The notes: generated by a model not told the origin, from the letters alone. Positions 23,520 through 33,088 are shown, counted from the first letter of the stretch. The stretch: 45,057 nt of DNA from Candidatus Gemmiger excrementigallinarum (GCA_019116445.1 DXBP01000024.1:1-45057); one strand, 5' to 3'. Numbers and translations: made by a program.

Positions 23520-23641
23520 CAAGAAAAGCCCCTTTCCCGTCGCCGGGAAAAGGGCTTGAAAGCACAGCAATCAAACGCACGTTTCTCGGCAGGTTGGGTT
23601 TCCCCATTATGCCTTGCGGCACCTGCTGTCTTAAAAACAGC
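23520..23641 (-). promoter_or_regulatory. Ribosomal protein L10 leader with attenuator
   Basis: The transcribed region before rplJ contains, on the minus strand, GCAGGTGCCGCAAGGC and CCTGCCGAGAAACG, which resemble the conserved L10(L12)4-binding leader of Firmicutes. A GC-rich hairpin (23526-23557: AAGCCC..TTTCCCG / CGGGAAAAGGGCTT) follows and ends in TTTTCTTG, a typical attenuator. Excess L10-L12 would favour termination. The identification rests on position and motif resemblance. Confidence 0.7.
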
Positions 23642-23647
23642 TTAGAT

Positions 23648-23676
23648 AGTATAGCACGCAAACGTGCGTTTGTCAA
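23648..23676 (-). promoter_or_regulatory. Promoter of rplJ-rplL
   Basis: A perfect TTGACA (23676-23671) and TATACT (23653-23648) have an exact 17-bp spacer. It lies directly downstream of rplA and would begin the L10 leader near 23641. Confidence 0.9.
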
Positions 23677-23706
23677 GTACTTTTATGAATCAGCCTGTTG
23701 CTGAGA

Positions 23707-24399
23707 TCAGACACCGTACTTGTTGGTAGCAACGCGGACGCCGGGGCCCATGGTGGTGGCAACGGTCGCGCTCTTGAAGTACTGGCCCTTGGCCGCAGCG
23801 GGCTTCGCCTTGGCAATGGCCTCCAGGACGGTGTCCAGGTTGGTCATGAGCTTCTCGGCGCCGAAAGAGGCCTTGCCGATGGGCACATGGATGATGTTCT
23901 GCTTGTCCAGGCGGTACTCGATCTTACCGGCCTTGGCATCGGTAACAGCCTTGCCGACGTCGGGGGTAACGGTGCCGGCCTTGGGGTTGGGCATCAAGCC
24001 ACGGGGGCCAAGGATCTTACCCAGACGGCCAACGCGGCCCATCATGTCAGGGGTGGTAACCAGGACGTCGAAGTCCAGGTAACCGCCCTGGATCTTGGCG
24101 ATCAGATCGTCGTCACCGACCTCCTGCGCACCGGCAGCCTCGGCAGCCTTGGCAGCATCGCCCTTGGCGATGGCGATAACGCGAACGTTCTTGCCGGTAC
24201 CGTTGGGCAGAACAACGGCGCCGCGGACCTGCTGGTCAGCATGGCGGCTGTCAACGCCCAGACGGACGTGCAGCTCGACAGTTTCGTCGAACTTGGCGGT
24301 CGCGGTCTTGCAGCACAGCTCCAGAGCCTCGGCCGGATCGTAAGTCTTGCTGCTTTCGATCAGTTTGGCAGCATCGGTATATTTCTTGCCGTGTTTCAT
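23707..24399 (-). CDS. rplA: 50S ribosomal protein L1
   Basis: L1 binds 23S rRNA at the mobile stalk next to the E site and can repress its own operon. The 230-residue length is normal. Motifs include [50 protein letters not shown] at the N-terminus and [28 protein letters not shown] in the centre. GGAGGGG lies before the ATG. It follows rplK by 18 bases. Confidence 0.98.
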   Translation of the reverse strand: MKHGKKYTDAAKLIESSKTYDPAEALELCCKTATAKFDETVELHVRLGVDSRHADQQVRGAVVLPNGTGKNVRVIAIAKGDAAKAAEAAGAQEVGDDDLIAKIQGGYLDFDVLVTTPDMMGRVGRLGKILGPRGLMPNPKAGTVTPDVGKAVTDAKAGKIEYRLDKQNIIHVPIGKASFGAEKLMTNLDTVLEAIAKAKPAAAKGQYFKSATVATTMGPGVRVATNKYGV

Positions 24400-24417
24400 T
24401 GCTTATTCCCCTCCTGT

Positions 24418-24843
24418 TCAACCCTCAACGGTAACGCCCATGCTGCGGGCGGTGCCCTTGATCATGCTGACGGCAGCCTCCAGAGAGGCGGCGTTCAGGT
24501 CGGGCATCTTGGTCTTGGCGATCTCCTCGGCCTGAGCCAGGGTGATGGAGCCGACCTTGTTCTTGTTCGGCGCACCGGAAGCGGTGTCGATGCCGGCAGC
24601 CTTCTTGATCAGAACGGGCGCCGGGGGGGTCTTGGTAATGAAGCTGAAGGAGCGGTCAGCGTACACGGTGATGACGACGGGAATGATCATACCCATCTGG
24701 TTCTTGGTACGCTCGTTGAACTCCTTGGTGAAGGACATGATGTTGACGCCCTTCTGGCCCAGAGCGGGACCAACAGGGGGGGCCGGAGTCGCCTTGCCGG
24801 CGGGAATTTGCAGCTTGATGTAGCCAGTGATTTTCTGTGCCAT
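24418..24843 (-). CDS. rplK: 50S ribosomal protein L11
   Basis: L11 binds the GTPase-associated region of 23S rRNA. The 141-residue protein begins [38 protein letters not shown], the classic N-terminal domain, followed by the C-terminal RNA-binding domain that ends [13 protein letters not shown] 24843 is used because GGAGGTG lies seven bases upstream and it matches the family start. Confidence 0.98.
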   Translation of the reverse strand: MAQKITGYIKLQIPAGKATPAPPVGPALGQKGVNIMSFTKEFNERTKNQMGMIIPVVITVYADRSFSFITKTPPAPVLIKKAAGIDTASGAPNKNKVGSITLAQAEEIAKTKMPDLNAASLEAAVSMIKGTARSMGVTVEG

Positions 24844-24900
24844 AATACTTGCACCTCCAAATTTTGTGGTGAGTTGCGGCCCGCGGTGCAGGCCTCCCAC

Positions 24901-24923
24901 GGGTATGCGACCACCGCATACCC
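24901..24923 (-). repeat. Hairpin between nusG and rplK
   Basis: GGGTATGCG (24901-24909) and CGCATACCC (24915-24923) form a 9-bp perfect stem in the 153-bp gap. There is no T run suitable for termination on the minus strand. It could be an RNA-processing or regulatory structure; nothing decisive is visible. Confidence 0.5.
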
Positions 24924-24996
24924 TATAAAAACCGTACCCCGGGACATTGCCCGTTCGCGGTCCTTACCGGAAATTGCTGGGGTCCTGAGAAGTTTC

Positions 24997-25536
24997 TCAG
25001 AACAGTTTGACCTGATGGAGCTCCAGCTCTGCGGGCAGCTCGCGGCCAAACATTGTGATTTTTACGCGCACCTTGCGCGCAGGGATGTCGATTTCCTCCA
25101 CGGTGCCGACAGAACCTTCCATCGGGCCAGCGGTGATTTCGACGGTATCGCCGACTTTGTAGTCGACCTGCAGTTCGGCTGTGGTCTCGACGCCCATCTT
25201 GGCAACTTCTGCCTCGGTCAGCGGCTCGGGTTTGGACTCCGGGCCCACAAAGCCGGTGCAGCCGCGCGTGTTGCGCACAATGTACCAGGTGTTGTCGTTC
25301 ATGACCATTTTGACAAAGACATAACCGGGGTAAAGCTTACGCTGAACTTCCTTTTCACCGGTCTTGTTGCCGGTCTTGTCCAGCACTTCCTCGATCACAG
25401 TCTCGGTCGGGACCTTGACATCGCAGATCAGGTCCTGCAGACGGCGGTTTTCCACCATCGTCATCAGGTCCTGTGCGACCTTGTTTTCATAGCCGGAATA
25501 GGTATGCACAACATACCAGTTTGCCTGTTCAGCCAT
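24997..25536 (-). CDS. nusG: Transcription termination/antitermination protein NusG
   Basis: NusG binds RNA polymerase and affects pausing, Rho-dependent termination and coupling to translation. The 179-residue protein has the NGN domain (ANWYVVHTYSGYENKVAQDL at the N-terminus, KLYPGYVFVKMVMNDNTWYIVRNTRGCTGFVG in the middle) and the C-terminal KOW domain (VGDTVEITAGPMEGSVGTVEEID). It lies between secE and rplK as in most bacteria. Confidence 0.97.
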   Translation of the reverse strand: MAEQANWYVVHTYSGYENKVAQDLMTMVENRRLQDLICDVKVPTETVIEEVLDKTGNKTGEKEVQRKLYPGYVFVKMVMNDNTWYIVRNTRGCTGFVGPESKPEPLTEAEVAKMGVETTAELQVDYKVGDTVEITAGPMEGSVGTVEEIDIPARKVRVKITMFGRELPAELELHQVKLF

Positions 25537-25560
25537 TGGTCATTGCCTCCGCTCAAGCGC

Positions 25561-25836
25561 TCAGGCGCCGACCACTAGGTGGATCGCGCCGCCGAAGATA
25601 AGGTCCAGCACAATCAGAACGATCGCCGCGATCAGTACGACCGCAATGACCGTGATGGTGTTGGTCTTGACGTCCTTTTTGCTGGGCCAAACGACCTTTT
25701 TCAGCTCGCTCTTGGTATCTTTGAAATACTTTGCGATGCCCTTGAAAAAGTTCTTGACCTTGCCAAAAAACGAGGTCTTTTTCTTTTTGTCGCTTTGAGC
25801 CTGGGCTGCGGTATTCGCAGCTTTCTTGTCCGCCAT
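25561..25836 (-). CDS. secE: Preprotein translocase subunit SecE
   Basis: SecE stabilises the SecY channel. This is a single-spanning type of 91 residues with a Lys-rich N-terminal extension (ADKKAANTAAQAQSDKKKKT), the amphipathic helix FKGIAKYFKDTKSELKKVVWPSKKDVKTNT, and one C-terminal transmembrane helix (ITVIAVVLIAAIVLIVLDLIF). The WPSKK motif is family-defining. It lies between rpmG and nusG. Confidence 0.96.
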   Translation of the reverse strand: MADKKAANTAAQAQSDKKKKTSFFGKVKNFFKGIAKYFKDTKSELKKVVWPSKKDVKTNTITVIAVVLIAAIVLIVLDLIFGGAIHLVVGA

Positions 25837-25852
25837 CTCTAAGCTCCTATCC

Positions 25853-26002
25853 TCACTTGGTTTCGCGGTGAAGGGTATGCTTTTTGCAGAAACGGCAATA
25901 CTTCTTCATCTCAAGACGATCCGGAGAGTTCTTCTTGTTCTTCTCCTTGTTGTAGTTGCGCTGCTTGCACTCAGTGCAGGCCAGGGTGATCTTGACAGTC
26001 AT
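25853..26002 (-). CDS. rpmG: 50S ribosomal protein L33
   Basis: This short frame of 49 residues starts [17 protein letters not shown] and ends [17 protein letters not shown]. The two CxxC pairs (TECK region and CRFC) mark the zinc-binding form of L33. The start at 26002 is preceded by GGAGGTG. It is the first gene of the secE-nusG-rplKA transcript, an arrangement common in Firmicutes. Confidence 0.96.
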   Translation of the reverse strand: MTVKITLACTECKQRNYNKEKNKKNSPDRLEMKKYCRFCKKHTLHRETK

Positions 26003-26082
26003 TGTTCGGCACCTCCATTATCGGTTAATAAGCCTCCCTCGCGCTTACGGGCTGCCCCGGAAAAAGGGCATAAAAAATAAAC

Positions 26083-26124
26083 CCGCAAAAGAGGTGCTAT
26101 CATAATAGCACAACCGCGGGTTTA
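26083..26124 (-). terminator. Terminator of addA, overlapping the rpmG promoter
   Basis: On the minus strand AAACCCGC (26124-26117) pairs with the GCGGGTTT arm near 26083-26090, with an inner GTGCTAT/ATAGCAC stem, followed by ATTTTTTA. It lies 55 bases after the addA stop. Its 5' part contains the spacer and -10 box of the promoter at 26102-26130. Confidence 0.75.
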
Positions 26125-26130
26125 AGTCAA
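26102..26130 (-). promoter_or_regulatory. Promoter of rpmG-secE-nusG-rplK-rplA
   Basis: TTGACT (26130-26125) and TATTAT (26107-26102) on the minus strand are 17 bp apart, about 100 bp upstream of rpmG. The box pair is nested within the upstream terminator hairpin. Confidence 0.85.
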
Positions 26131-26178
26131 GGCATCCTGCCGCATTTTTTGCAGGTTTTCTTGGCGGCAGAACGTTCC

Positions 26179-29100
26179 TTATCCTTCCCGGAGGGGAATG
26201 TCGATCTCCTGCTGCAGCGCAAAGCTGTAGATCGTCAGCTTGGTGACCGGTACCCCCAGGCGCAGCGCAAAGGCATGGCGGTAGAGCTGCAGCTGCGCGG
26301 CATATTCTTTTTTATAAAAGTCCGGGTCTTTGCTGGCATCGGTTTTGTAGTCGCAAATCTCCGCATGGTCATCGTAGACCAGCACCAGGTCGGCAATCCC
26401 CTGTACCAGCACTTCGGCGTCACGGTCCCCTGCCTCCGGCGTAACACGGGAAGCGGGCAGGGCTGTGATGAAGGGTTCTTCCCGCAGCACCTTGCGCGCC
26501 GCCCGGATGCGCCGCCAGACGCCGCTCTCAAAGAAGGGCCGCACCCGTTCCAGGTCCAGCTTGTCGGCCAGATCGGCGTCCAGCAGCTTCAGGTCCTTCT
26601 GGCGCTGCACCTCCGCCCGCAGATCCGGCGTCGGACCGTCAAAGGGCACACTCTGCATGAAAGCATGGATGGCCGTGCCGCGCTCAGCCCCGGTCATGCC
26701 GCTTTTTTGCAGGAAGGCGGGGCGTTCCAGTGCCACCGGGCGTGCCGCATGGGCCACCGCACTGACGCTGACCTTGGCGGGAATCTTCTGCAGGGCGGCC
26801 CGGGGATTCTGCCAGGCAAAGGTTTCTTCCAGTGCCCGGCGAAGTTCTTCGTCTGGCTGCGCCTGCACCGGAGCCGGTTGTTCCGGGGCGGACTCCGGTG
26901 CCGTGAGCAGGCGCACCGTCAACGGCACCCGGGTGGGCAGATGGTGCGGCAGTAGCGCCGTATGGGCCCACAGGGCATCGCTGTCCGGGTGCAGCAGCAC
27001 GGCTGTCAGCAGCCAGCCCGCCCAGCTGTTCATCCCCTGCATGGCTTCTGGACCGGTAGCTTCCGCCGCCGCGCAAAGAGCCGGGGTCTTGAGGGAACTG
27101 TCGGTCTTTTTGAGGGGGATCGTCACAATGAGCGCATCCTGGGCGCGGGTCAGCGCTACATATAATACACGCATCTCCTCACTGAGGGTTTCGGTGCGGA
27201 TGGCCTGTGCCAGAGCCGCATAGGGCAGCGTTTTGTACCGCTTGGCCGCCTGCCCTGCCCGCAGCATAACGCCCACACCCAACCGGCTGTGGGTGAGCAC
27301 CGGGCGGATGGTATCACTCTGGTTGAACTGATGGGCGGTATTGGCCACGAATACCACCGGGAATTCCAACCCCTTGGAGCGGTGCACCGTCATGATACTG
27401 ACACACCCTGGACGGGTCTGACCACCGCCGCTTTGGCTCAGACCGCCATTGGCCGCCGCAGAGTCCATCGCACGCACAAGGGCGGAAAGACCCCCACGCC
27501 CGGCACCTCCGGCCCAGGCCACGAAGGTCTGCAAATCTTCCCGGCAGCGGGCGCCGTCTGGCATGGCGCTGACGGCCGCCAGATACCCTGTGCGGGCCAG
27601 CAACTCTTCCAGCAGGCGATCCACCGGCAGAGTCCGGGCCAGACGGCGATATTCCGTCAGCGCTTCGGTGAAGGCGGTAAAACGGGGCTGGCCGCCATAC
27701 AGCACCGCGCCGTACAGACTGCCCTGGGGGCAGGCGCGGCGCAAAGCCACCAGATCGTCCGGCGTGTACGGAAACATGGGGCTGAGCAGCACGGCCGCCA
27801 GCGGAATATCCTGTGCCGGATTGTCGATGACCCGCAGCAGCGCCGCAAAGGGACGGATATGGGGTGCATCCAGCAAATCGGCAGCCGTATCGGCAAAGAC
27901 CGGGATGTCCGCCCCGCGCAGCGCCTCCTCATAGACCGAGAAATCGGCGCGGCCGCGCAGCAGGATGCAGAAATCATCATACTGACAGGGACGCGGACCT
28001 TCCTTGCCCCGCACCAGAAAGCCTTCCGAAACCATATCCGCAATGCGCCGGGCAATGGAAGCCGCATCCCCCGCGGCGTCGGCACCGTCGATGACATCCA
28101 CCTCACACAGACCGGGGTAGGCGTCATCGGGTTTGCCCACCACCAGACGCTGGCCGTCCCCGTAGGTCACACCGCCCAGCCCCTCCGAGAAGAACACCGA
28201 GAACAGATAGTTGATGCCCTCGATGACCCGGGGTGCGCTGCGGAAGTTGGCATCCAGCGCCAGTGTGGCGGGCTCCGGTGCCGGCTGGGGATAGGGCCGC
28301 CACCGCTGTTGTTTGCCCAGAAACACCGACGGATCGGCCTGGCGGAATCGGTAGATGCTCTGTTTGATGTCGCCCACGAAGAAGAGATTGTCACCTTGGG
28401 GCGAAGCCAGCGCAAAATAGATGGCATCCTGCAGGGCGTTGGTGTCCTGGTATTCGTCCACCAGCACGGCGGAATACCGCTCGCTGACCGTGCGGCAAAG
28501 GGGGGTGCGACTGCCATCCGGCGCCACCAGAAGGTCCAGCGTCAGATGTTCAAAATCCGCGTAGTCCAGCAGTTTTTCCTCGCATTTGGCCGAGAAGCAG
28601 GCACCGGCAAAACGTTGTGTCACACGCACCAGTGCCGCCACCAGGGGCGCCGCACGGCGGCGGTCCTCCTGGTATTCCTGGGCCGTGCAGAGCAGAAAAT
28701 CGGTGCGCAGCGCCGTGATCTGCTTTTTGGCGCGGTCGCGCAGTTCACTGGCTGCGAAGGCCGCCGGGTTGGAATCCTTGCCGCCCTTGATGCGGCCCGC
28801 CTTGCGCCAGCTGCCGCCCAGTTCTTCCAGCGCTGCCACGGCGGCATCCCAGTCACCCTGTTCCAGCTTCTGGCAAAGCCACTCCACACGGGAAGCATCG
28901 TCCTGCAGCACCGCTGTATAAGCGGCATCGGCCGCCTCGTCCCGGGCCGCCGTGCGGGCACCCGCTTCCAGCAGGGACTTGGCCCCGCGGGCACGGCCCA
29001 GCGCAATGCGCAGCAGATCCTGCCCCCAGGGGGTATCCTGAGGGGGCGCGCCACATTGCCACTGATCGGCGAAGGATTGCAGCGCCTGGGCCGGGTGCGG

Positions 29101-29661
29101 CAGCGAACAGCTGAAATGATACAGTTCCAGCACTGCATTGCCTGCCGTCTGGTCGGTGCGGCCCCGGTCATACAAATCGGCAAAGGCGCGGAAATCCGCG
29201 TCCTCGTATGCTTGTTCCAGCACATCCGCCAGCGTTTCCTGCTCGATGCGGGCCAGGTCCGCTTCCTCCGCCGTTTCAAAGTCCGGCGGCACATCCAGCG
29301 CGGCAAAATGCTGCTGCACAAAATGCAGGCAGAAAGCATCTACCGTGCCGATGGACGCCCGCTGCAAAAGCAGTTGCTGACGGCGCAGCCGCACATTGCC
29401 GGGGTGGGCACGGACTTCGTCCGCCAACCGGGTGGAAATATCGGCGCGCAGCTTGGCCGCCGCCGCGTTGGTGAAGGTCATGATGAGCAGGCTGTCCGCT
29501 TCCACCGGGTGTTCCGGGTCGGTGATGAGCCCCACTACACGCTCCACCAGCACGCGGGTCTTGCCGGAACCGGCTGCCGCCGAAACCAGCAGACTGCCGC
29601 CCCGCGCGCTGATGGCCGCCGCCTGCGCAGGAGTAAATTGAATTTTGGGGGTATCCGGCAT
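26179..29661 (-). CDS. addA: ATP-dependent helicase/nuclease subunit A
   Basis: AddA is the UvrD-like 3'-5' helicase and one nuclease of the AddAB complex, the Firmicutes counterpart of RecBCD for double-strand-break processing. The 1160-residue chain has the Q motif FTPAQAAAI, Walker A VSAAAGSGKTRVLVERVVG near residue 30, Walker B LVDEYQDTNALQDAI near 400, TVHRSKGLEFPVVFV, and MRVLYVALTRAQDALIVTI. The C-terminal RecB-like nuclease has LVLVYDDHAEICDYKTDASKD near 1110 with the catalytic D and K. It starts 12 bases after the addB stop, so the subunits are co-translated. Confidence 0.96.
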   Translation of the reverse strand: MPDTPKIQFTPAQAAAISARGGSLLVSAAAGSGKTRVLVERVVGLITDPEHPVEADSLLIMTFTNAAAAKLRADISTRLADEVRAHPGNVRLRRQQLLLQRASIGTVDAFCLHFVQQHFAALDVPPDFETAEEADLARIEQETLADVLEQAYEDADFRAFADLYDRGRTDQTAGNAVLELYHFSCSLPHPAQALQSFADQWQCGAPPQDTPWGQDLLRIALGRARGAKSLLEAGARTAARDEAADAAYTAVLQDDASRVEWLCQKLEQGDWDAAVAALEELGGSWRKAGRIKGGKDSNPAAFAASELRDRAKKQITALRTDFLLCTAQEYQEDRRRAAPLVAALVRVTQRFAGACFSAKCEEKLLDYADFEHLTLDLLVAPDGSRTPLCRTVSERYSAVLVDEYQDTNALQDAIYFALASPQGDNLFFVGDIKQSIYRFRQADPSVFLGKQQRWRPYPQPAPEPATLALDANFRSAPRVIEGINYLFSVFFSEGLGGVTYGDGQRLVVGKPDDAYPGLCEVDVIDGADAAGDAASIARRIADMVSEGFLVRGKEGPRPCQYDDFCILLRGRADFSVYEEALRGADIPVFADTAADLLDAPHIRPFAALLRVIDNPAQDIPLAAVLLSPMFPYTPDDLVALRRACPQGSLYGAVLYGGQPRFTAFTEALTEYRRLARTLPVDRLLEELLARTGYLAAVSAMPDGARCREDLQTFVAWAGGAGRGGLSALVRAMDSAAANGGLSQSGGGQTRPGCVSIMTVHRSKGLEFPVVFVANTAHQFNQSDTIRPVLTHSRLGVGVMLRAGQAAKRYKTLPYAALAQAIRTETLSEEMRVLYVALTRAQDALIVTIPLKKTDSSLKTPALCAAAEATGPEAMQGMNSWAGWLLTAVLLHPDSDALWAHTALLPHHLPTRVPLTVRLLTAPESAPEQPAPVQAQPDEELRRALEETFAWQNPRAALQKIPAKVSVSAVAHAARPVALERPAFLQKSGMTGAERGTAIHAFMQSVPFDGPTPDLRAEVQRQKDLKLLDADLADKLDLERVRPFFESGVWRRIRAARKVLREEPFITALPASRVTPEAGDRDAEVLVQGIADLVLVYDDHAEICDYKTDASKDPDFYKKEYAAQLQLYRHAFALRLGVPVTKLTIYSFALQQEIDIPLREG

Positions 29662-29673
29662 AATGTTCTCCTT

Positions 29674-32600
29674 TTATTCTTCGGCAAACGGGTCCGCGGC
29701 TGCTTCCACCTTGCGCTCGTTCTCCCCGTCCCGATGGGCACAGGCAATGCGGAAATCACAGTAAGCGCAGGGGCTGCGCCCGCCATTGCACAGCGGCCGG
29801 GCGTCGATCTTGCCCGCATAAAGATTTTTCGACATCTGTTTCAGCAGCCCGTCCAGGTGTTCCCGGATGCGGGCCAGCTTTTTTTCATCCGCCAGACGGC
29901 TTTTGCCGTTGGTGACTTTTCCGGTTTTGGCGCTGAAATTCAGCGGCACAAAGTTGCCGGTGCAGCGGCGGTCCATGGCGTGGTAGACGCTCTCCTCATC
30001 CAGCAGCAGACCGTTGAGGGGGTAATTGTTTTCCGCCGGTTCCTCGCCCGTAGCGGCTTCGGCGCGGGGCACACTTTCGGGAGCGGGGTCCGCCAGAAGA
30101 TATTCTACCCCCGCCGCCGTGGCACCCGGGAATTCTTTCCCGGCGTTGCGCTCCAGCGTGAACAGATACAAAAGCATCTGGCAGTCCAGACCACAGTACA
30201 CCTCTTTGAGCTGGAAGTCCTTGCCGCCGGTCTTATAGTCCACTACCCGCAGATAGGTGCGCTCCCCCAGCGGCATGGCATCCACACGGTCCACCGTGCC
30301 CACAATGCGCACGGTATGCCCGGCACCATCCTCCAGTTCGACGGGCTCAATGCGAGGGGCGTCCGGGTCCTCGCCGGGGCGGTCGTCGATGCGCAGCTCA
30401 AAGGCCACCGGCTGGAATCCGGACTGGCGCAGGTCCCGCTGGATAAAGCCCAAAAGCCCCACCAGATTGCGGCGGATGCGCTGGATCAGATACTGCATCC
30501 GCACCGTTATGCCGGGTAGGTTGGCCTGGGTGTATTCGTCCACCAGGGAATCCACCAGCGCCTGCAGTTCCTCCCCTGTCAGATCTTTAAATCGGTCTTT
30601 CTCGCGGCGGAGCGCGTTTTCCAGCACCCAGTGCGTCAGGGTGCCACTGATGTTGGGAGCCAGCTCCGCTTTCTGGCGCGGTGCAGCCCGCAGCACAAAC
30701 TGCATGAAATATCCGAAAGGACAGGTCTGGTATTTTTCAAACCGGGTTGGGCTGACCCGCAGCCCGGGGCCCAGCAGTTTTTCCAATTCCCCGGTGTTTT
30801 GGACGACGGCTTCCTCATTCTGCCGCGCACGGCGCACCGATTCATACCCAGACGCCGCATGGGGCGTGTTTTCCGCTGCGTCCAGGGCGGCACGCAGCGC
30901 TTCGCCCTCCCCTTCCCGGCCAGGTTCCTGGCTGACAATGCCCAGAATATCCAGTGCAGCTGCCGGGGATGCCCCCAGTTCCGCCGTCGTCGGCTCCGCA
31001 AAGGGGACCTGCAGCAGACTGCGCACCGGGGCCAGTGCCGCGCTGGCTGTGGTATCGTCCCGGGCATGGGCGGCGCCGGGCCAGCTCAGCCACAGAAATT
31101 TCCGCGCCGCCGTCAGCGCCTTATAAAAGCAGACGCCCTCCCGCAGGACCTTGTTTTCAAAACAGTCCGGCAGCTCCGCCCCCTGGCGGATCATCGCATC
31201 CCGGTCGGCGTGGGTCAGAAGCCCCTGGTCCCCGGGTGTTTTGGGAAACTCCCCCTCCGTCAGGCCGACCACAAACACTGCATCGGTTTCGGGCAGGCGC
31301 ATACGGCCCGCCGTTGTCAGAATGACACTGTCCAGGCTCTGGGGGATATGCCCCATATCGGTGGTGCGCAGCAGCAGCGTGAACAGCTCTGCATAGTCCG
31401 CGGGGGGCAGAATCTCATCCCCCAACAGCTGAGCCAGCTGATTGAGCAGCCCCATAACGACGTTCCATTCCCGCAGGACCTCGTCGGCTTCCGGAAGGCG
31501 ACCCTGGCTGCGCAGCGTTTCCGCCAGCGCGTTGAGGGTATCCTCCGCCCCCAGGGATTGCAAGAACAGGTAAATTTGTTTGGTCAAAGCCGCCGCCCCT
31601 GCGTTTTTGGTGCGGGGCAGGAATTTCTGGATGCGCTCTGCCAGAAAGGCACGGGCAGCTTCGGCATCCTCCCGGGTGCGCACATCCTCCGCCCGTTCGA
31701 CGTCTGCGTAGCCGGCCGCACTGCGGGTAAAGGGCGTGCGCCAGTCCGCCGCCTTGAGCGACCAGGTATAGGCATAGTTTTCCAGCGCCGTCTGCTGACG
31801 CTCCGGCAGATTCACCAGCCCCGTCTTGAGCAGACGCAGCACTGTGCGGCTGGAAATGCCGCCGCGCGCCAGGTCCAGCGCTGCATGAACAGCCCGGGCC
31901 GGGGCGGTGTTTTCCGGGGTAGTGGCTTCGTCACAGAACAGCGGGATATTCTGCAAACGGAATTCGTACCGCAGCGGTCCCAGGTATTGCTCGGCGTCCC
32001 GGCAGATAACCGCCATGCGGTGGTAGGGCATCCCGGCCCGGGCGCGGGCGGCGATCTCCGCCGCCACCGCCTTGGCTTCTGCCTGGCGGCTGGCTGCCCC
32101 GTGGCAGACAATGGCCGGGTGTTCCGGGTCCACCGTGCAATCGGGGGTATACGTGGGGTCCGCCAGCAGCAGATTCAGTTCCGCCAGCACCGGGGCCTCG
32201 CCGTGGCGGCGGTCCTCGGTCAGGGTTTCGGTATGTACCGGCACACCGGCATCCGAGGCCATCCGACGCAGGCTGTTGGCCACCGCCTTGGCACCGCTGA
32301 ACAGTCCCATCCCGCCGTCACGGTCCTCGGGGCCGTCGCAGCACAGGCAGACCGTCACATCGGCCACCGGCAGCATGGCCGCCAGCAATGCCCGTTTGGG
32401 GGCGTTGAAGGTATCGAACTCATCGATATAGACCGCACGACCGGCGAAAAACGCTGCATCCAGGTACTGCGCCGCCAGCTGCTGGCGGTCACCGGGGTCC
32501 ATGGCACTCTCGGAGAGCAGTCCTTCGTAGGCGCCGTAGATCAGCGAAAGTTCCTGCAGCTTGTCCCGGTCCGCCCCCGGGGCACAGGCATAGTCCGCCA

Positions 32601-33006
32601 GCGCCTGGGGCGTGACGCCCGCGCTTTTCAGTTCTTCGATGGTCTGGGCCGCCTTCTCGCAAAAAGCCGCCGATCGCCGCTGCCGGTTATAATACACCAC
32701 CTGGTCCAGCAGCGAATCCACCGCCCGGCGCACCAGCAAGGCACGGCCGGCCTCGTCCAGCGTCTGCACCGCTGCGCCGCCGTAATGGCGCAGCAGTGTT
32801 TCTGCCAGCGAAGTGAAGGAATAGCTTTCCACATACGCTGAAAGGGTGTCCCCCAGCGTATGGTACAGCTGCCCCTCGGTGGAGGAGGTGAACTGTTCCG
32901 GCACAATGAGCAGGCTGCGCTCGCCCCGCTCGGCGCGGGCGCGCAGTTCCGCCAGCATACGGCGGGATTTGCCACTGCCGGAAGGCCCCAGAAGTAAATG
33001 CAGCAT
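29674..33006 (-). CDS. addB: ATP-dependent helicase/nuclease subunit B
   Basis: AddB is the partner of AddA, with an inactive helicase fold and a second nuclease that bears an iron-sulfur cluster. The 1110 residues begin with Walker A LLLGPSGSGKSRRML (5-19). The C-terminal nuclease region shows the first cluster cysteine in EKYQTCPFGYFMQFVLRA near 766, the catalytic VVDYKTGGKDF near 925, and three further cysteines in CNGGRSPCAYCDFRIAC at about 1070-1086. This is the complete set of four cluster cysteines. The gene is first in the addBA pair, with no clear -35/-10 in the 82-bp gap to spoIIR. Confidence 0.95.
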   Translation of the reverse strand: MLHLLLGPSGSGKSRRMLAELRARAERGERSLLIVPEQFTSSTEGQLYHTLGDTLSAYVESYSFTSLAETLLRHYGGAAVQTLDEAGRALLVRRAVDSLLDQVVYYNRQRRSAAFCEKAAQTIEELKSAGVTPQALADYACAPGADRDKLQELSLIYGAYEGLLSESAMDPGDRQQLAAQYLDAAFFAGRAVYIDEFDTFNAPKRALLAAMLPVADVTVCLCCDGPEDRDGGMGLFSGAKAVANSLRRMASDAGVPVHTETLTEDRRHGEAPVLAELNLLLADPTYTPDCTVDPEHPAIVCHGAASRQAEAKAVAAEIAARARAGMPYHRMAVICRDAEQYLGPLRYEFRLQNIPLFCDEATTPENTAPARAVHAALDLARGGISSRTVLRLLKTGLVNLPERQQTALENYAYTWSLKAADWRTPFTRSAAGYADVERAEDVRTREDAEAARAFLAERIQKFLPRTKNAGAAALTKQIYLFLQSLGAEDTLNALAETLRSQGRLPEADEVLREWNVVMGLLNQLAQLLGDEILPPADYAELFTLLLRTTDMGHIPQSLDSVILTTAGRMRLPETDAVFVVGLTEGEFPKTPGDQGLLTHADRDAMIRQGAELPDCFENKVLREGVCFYKALTAARKFLWLSWPGAAHARDDTTASAALAPVRSLLQVPFAEPTTAELGASPAAALDILGIVSQEPGREGEGEALRAALDAAENTPHAASGYESVRRARQNEEAVVQNTGELEKLLGPGLRVSPTRFEKYQTCPFGYFMQFVLRAAPRQKAELAPNISGTLTHWVLENALRREKDRFKDLTGEELQALVDSLVDEYTQANLPGITVRMQYLIQRIRRNLVGLLGFIQRDLRQSGFQPVAFELRIDDRPGEDPDAPRIEPVELEDGAGHTVRIVGTVDRVDAMPLGERTYLRVVDYKTGGKDFQLKEVYCGLDCQMLLYLFTLERNAGKEFPGATAAGVEYLLADPAPESVPRAEAATGEEPAENNYPLNGLLLDEESVYHAMDRRCTGNFVPLNFSAKTGKVTNGKSRLADEKKLARIREHLDGLLKQMSKNLYAGKIDARPLCNGGRSPCAYCDFRIACAHRDGENERKVEAAADPFAEE

Positions 33007-33038
33007 AAAAGAGAAATCCTTTCCCGTTGTACAGAAAA

Positions 33039-33079
33039 AAGAGGGAAACCGAGAAACCCTTGGGTTCCTTTTCCCTCTT
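33039..33079 (-). terminator. Terminator of the spoIIR operon
   Basis: AAGAGGGAAA (33039-33048) pairs with TTTCCCTCTT (33070-33079), with an inner AACCC/GGGTT stem. On the minus strand the arm runs into TTTTTTCTG. Confidence 0.85.
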
Positions 33080-33088
33080 GGCGGCGCT

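Noticed and set aside
26003-26082. Small gene between the rpmG start and its promoter
   Set aside because: The interval is the transcribed leader. No frame with SD and start is long enough to support.
27289-30519. Long rightward frame of 1076 codons opposite addA and addB
   Set aside because: It is the antisense shadow of two well-supported leftward genes in GC-rich DNA. It has no SD and its composition (Arg, Gln, His rich) fits no protein family.
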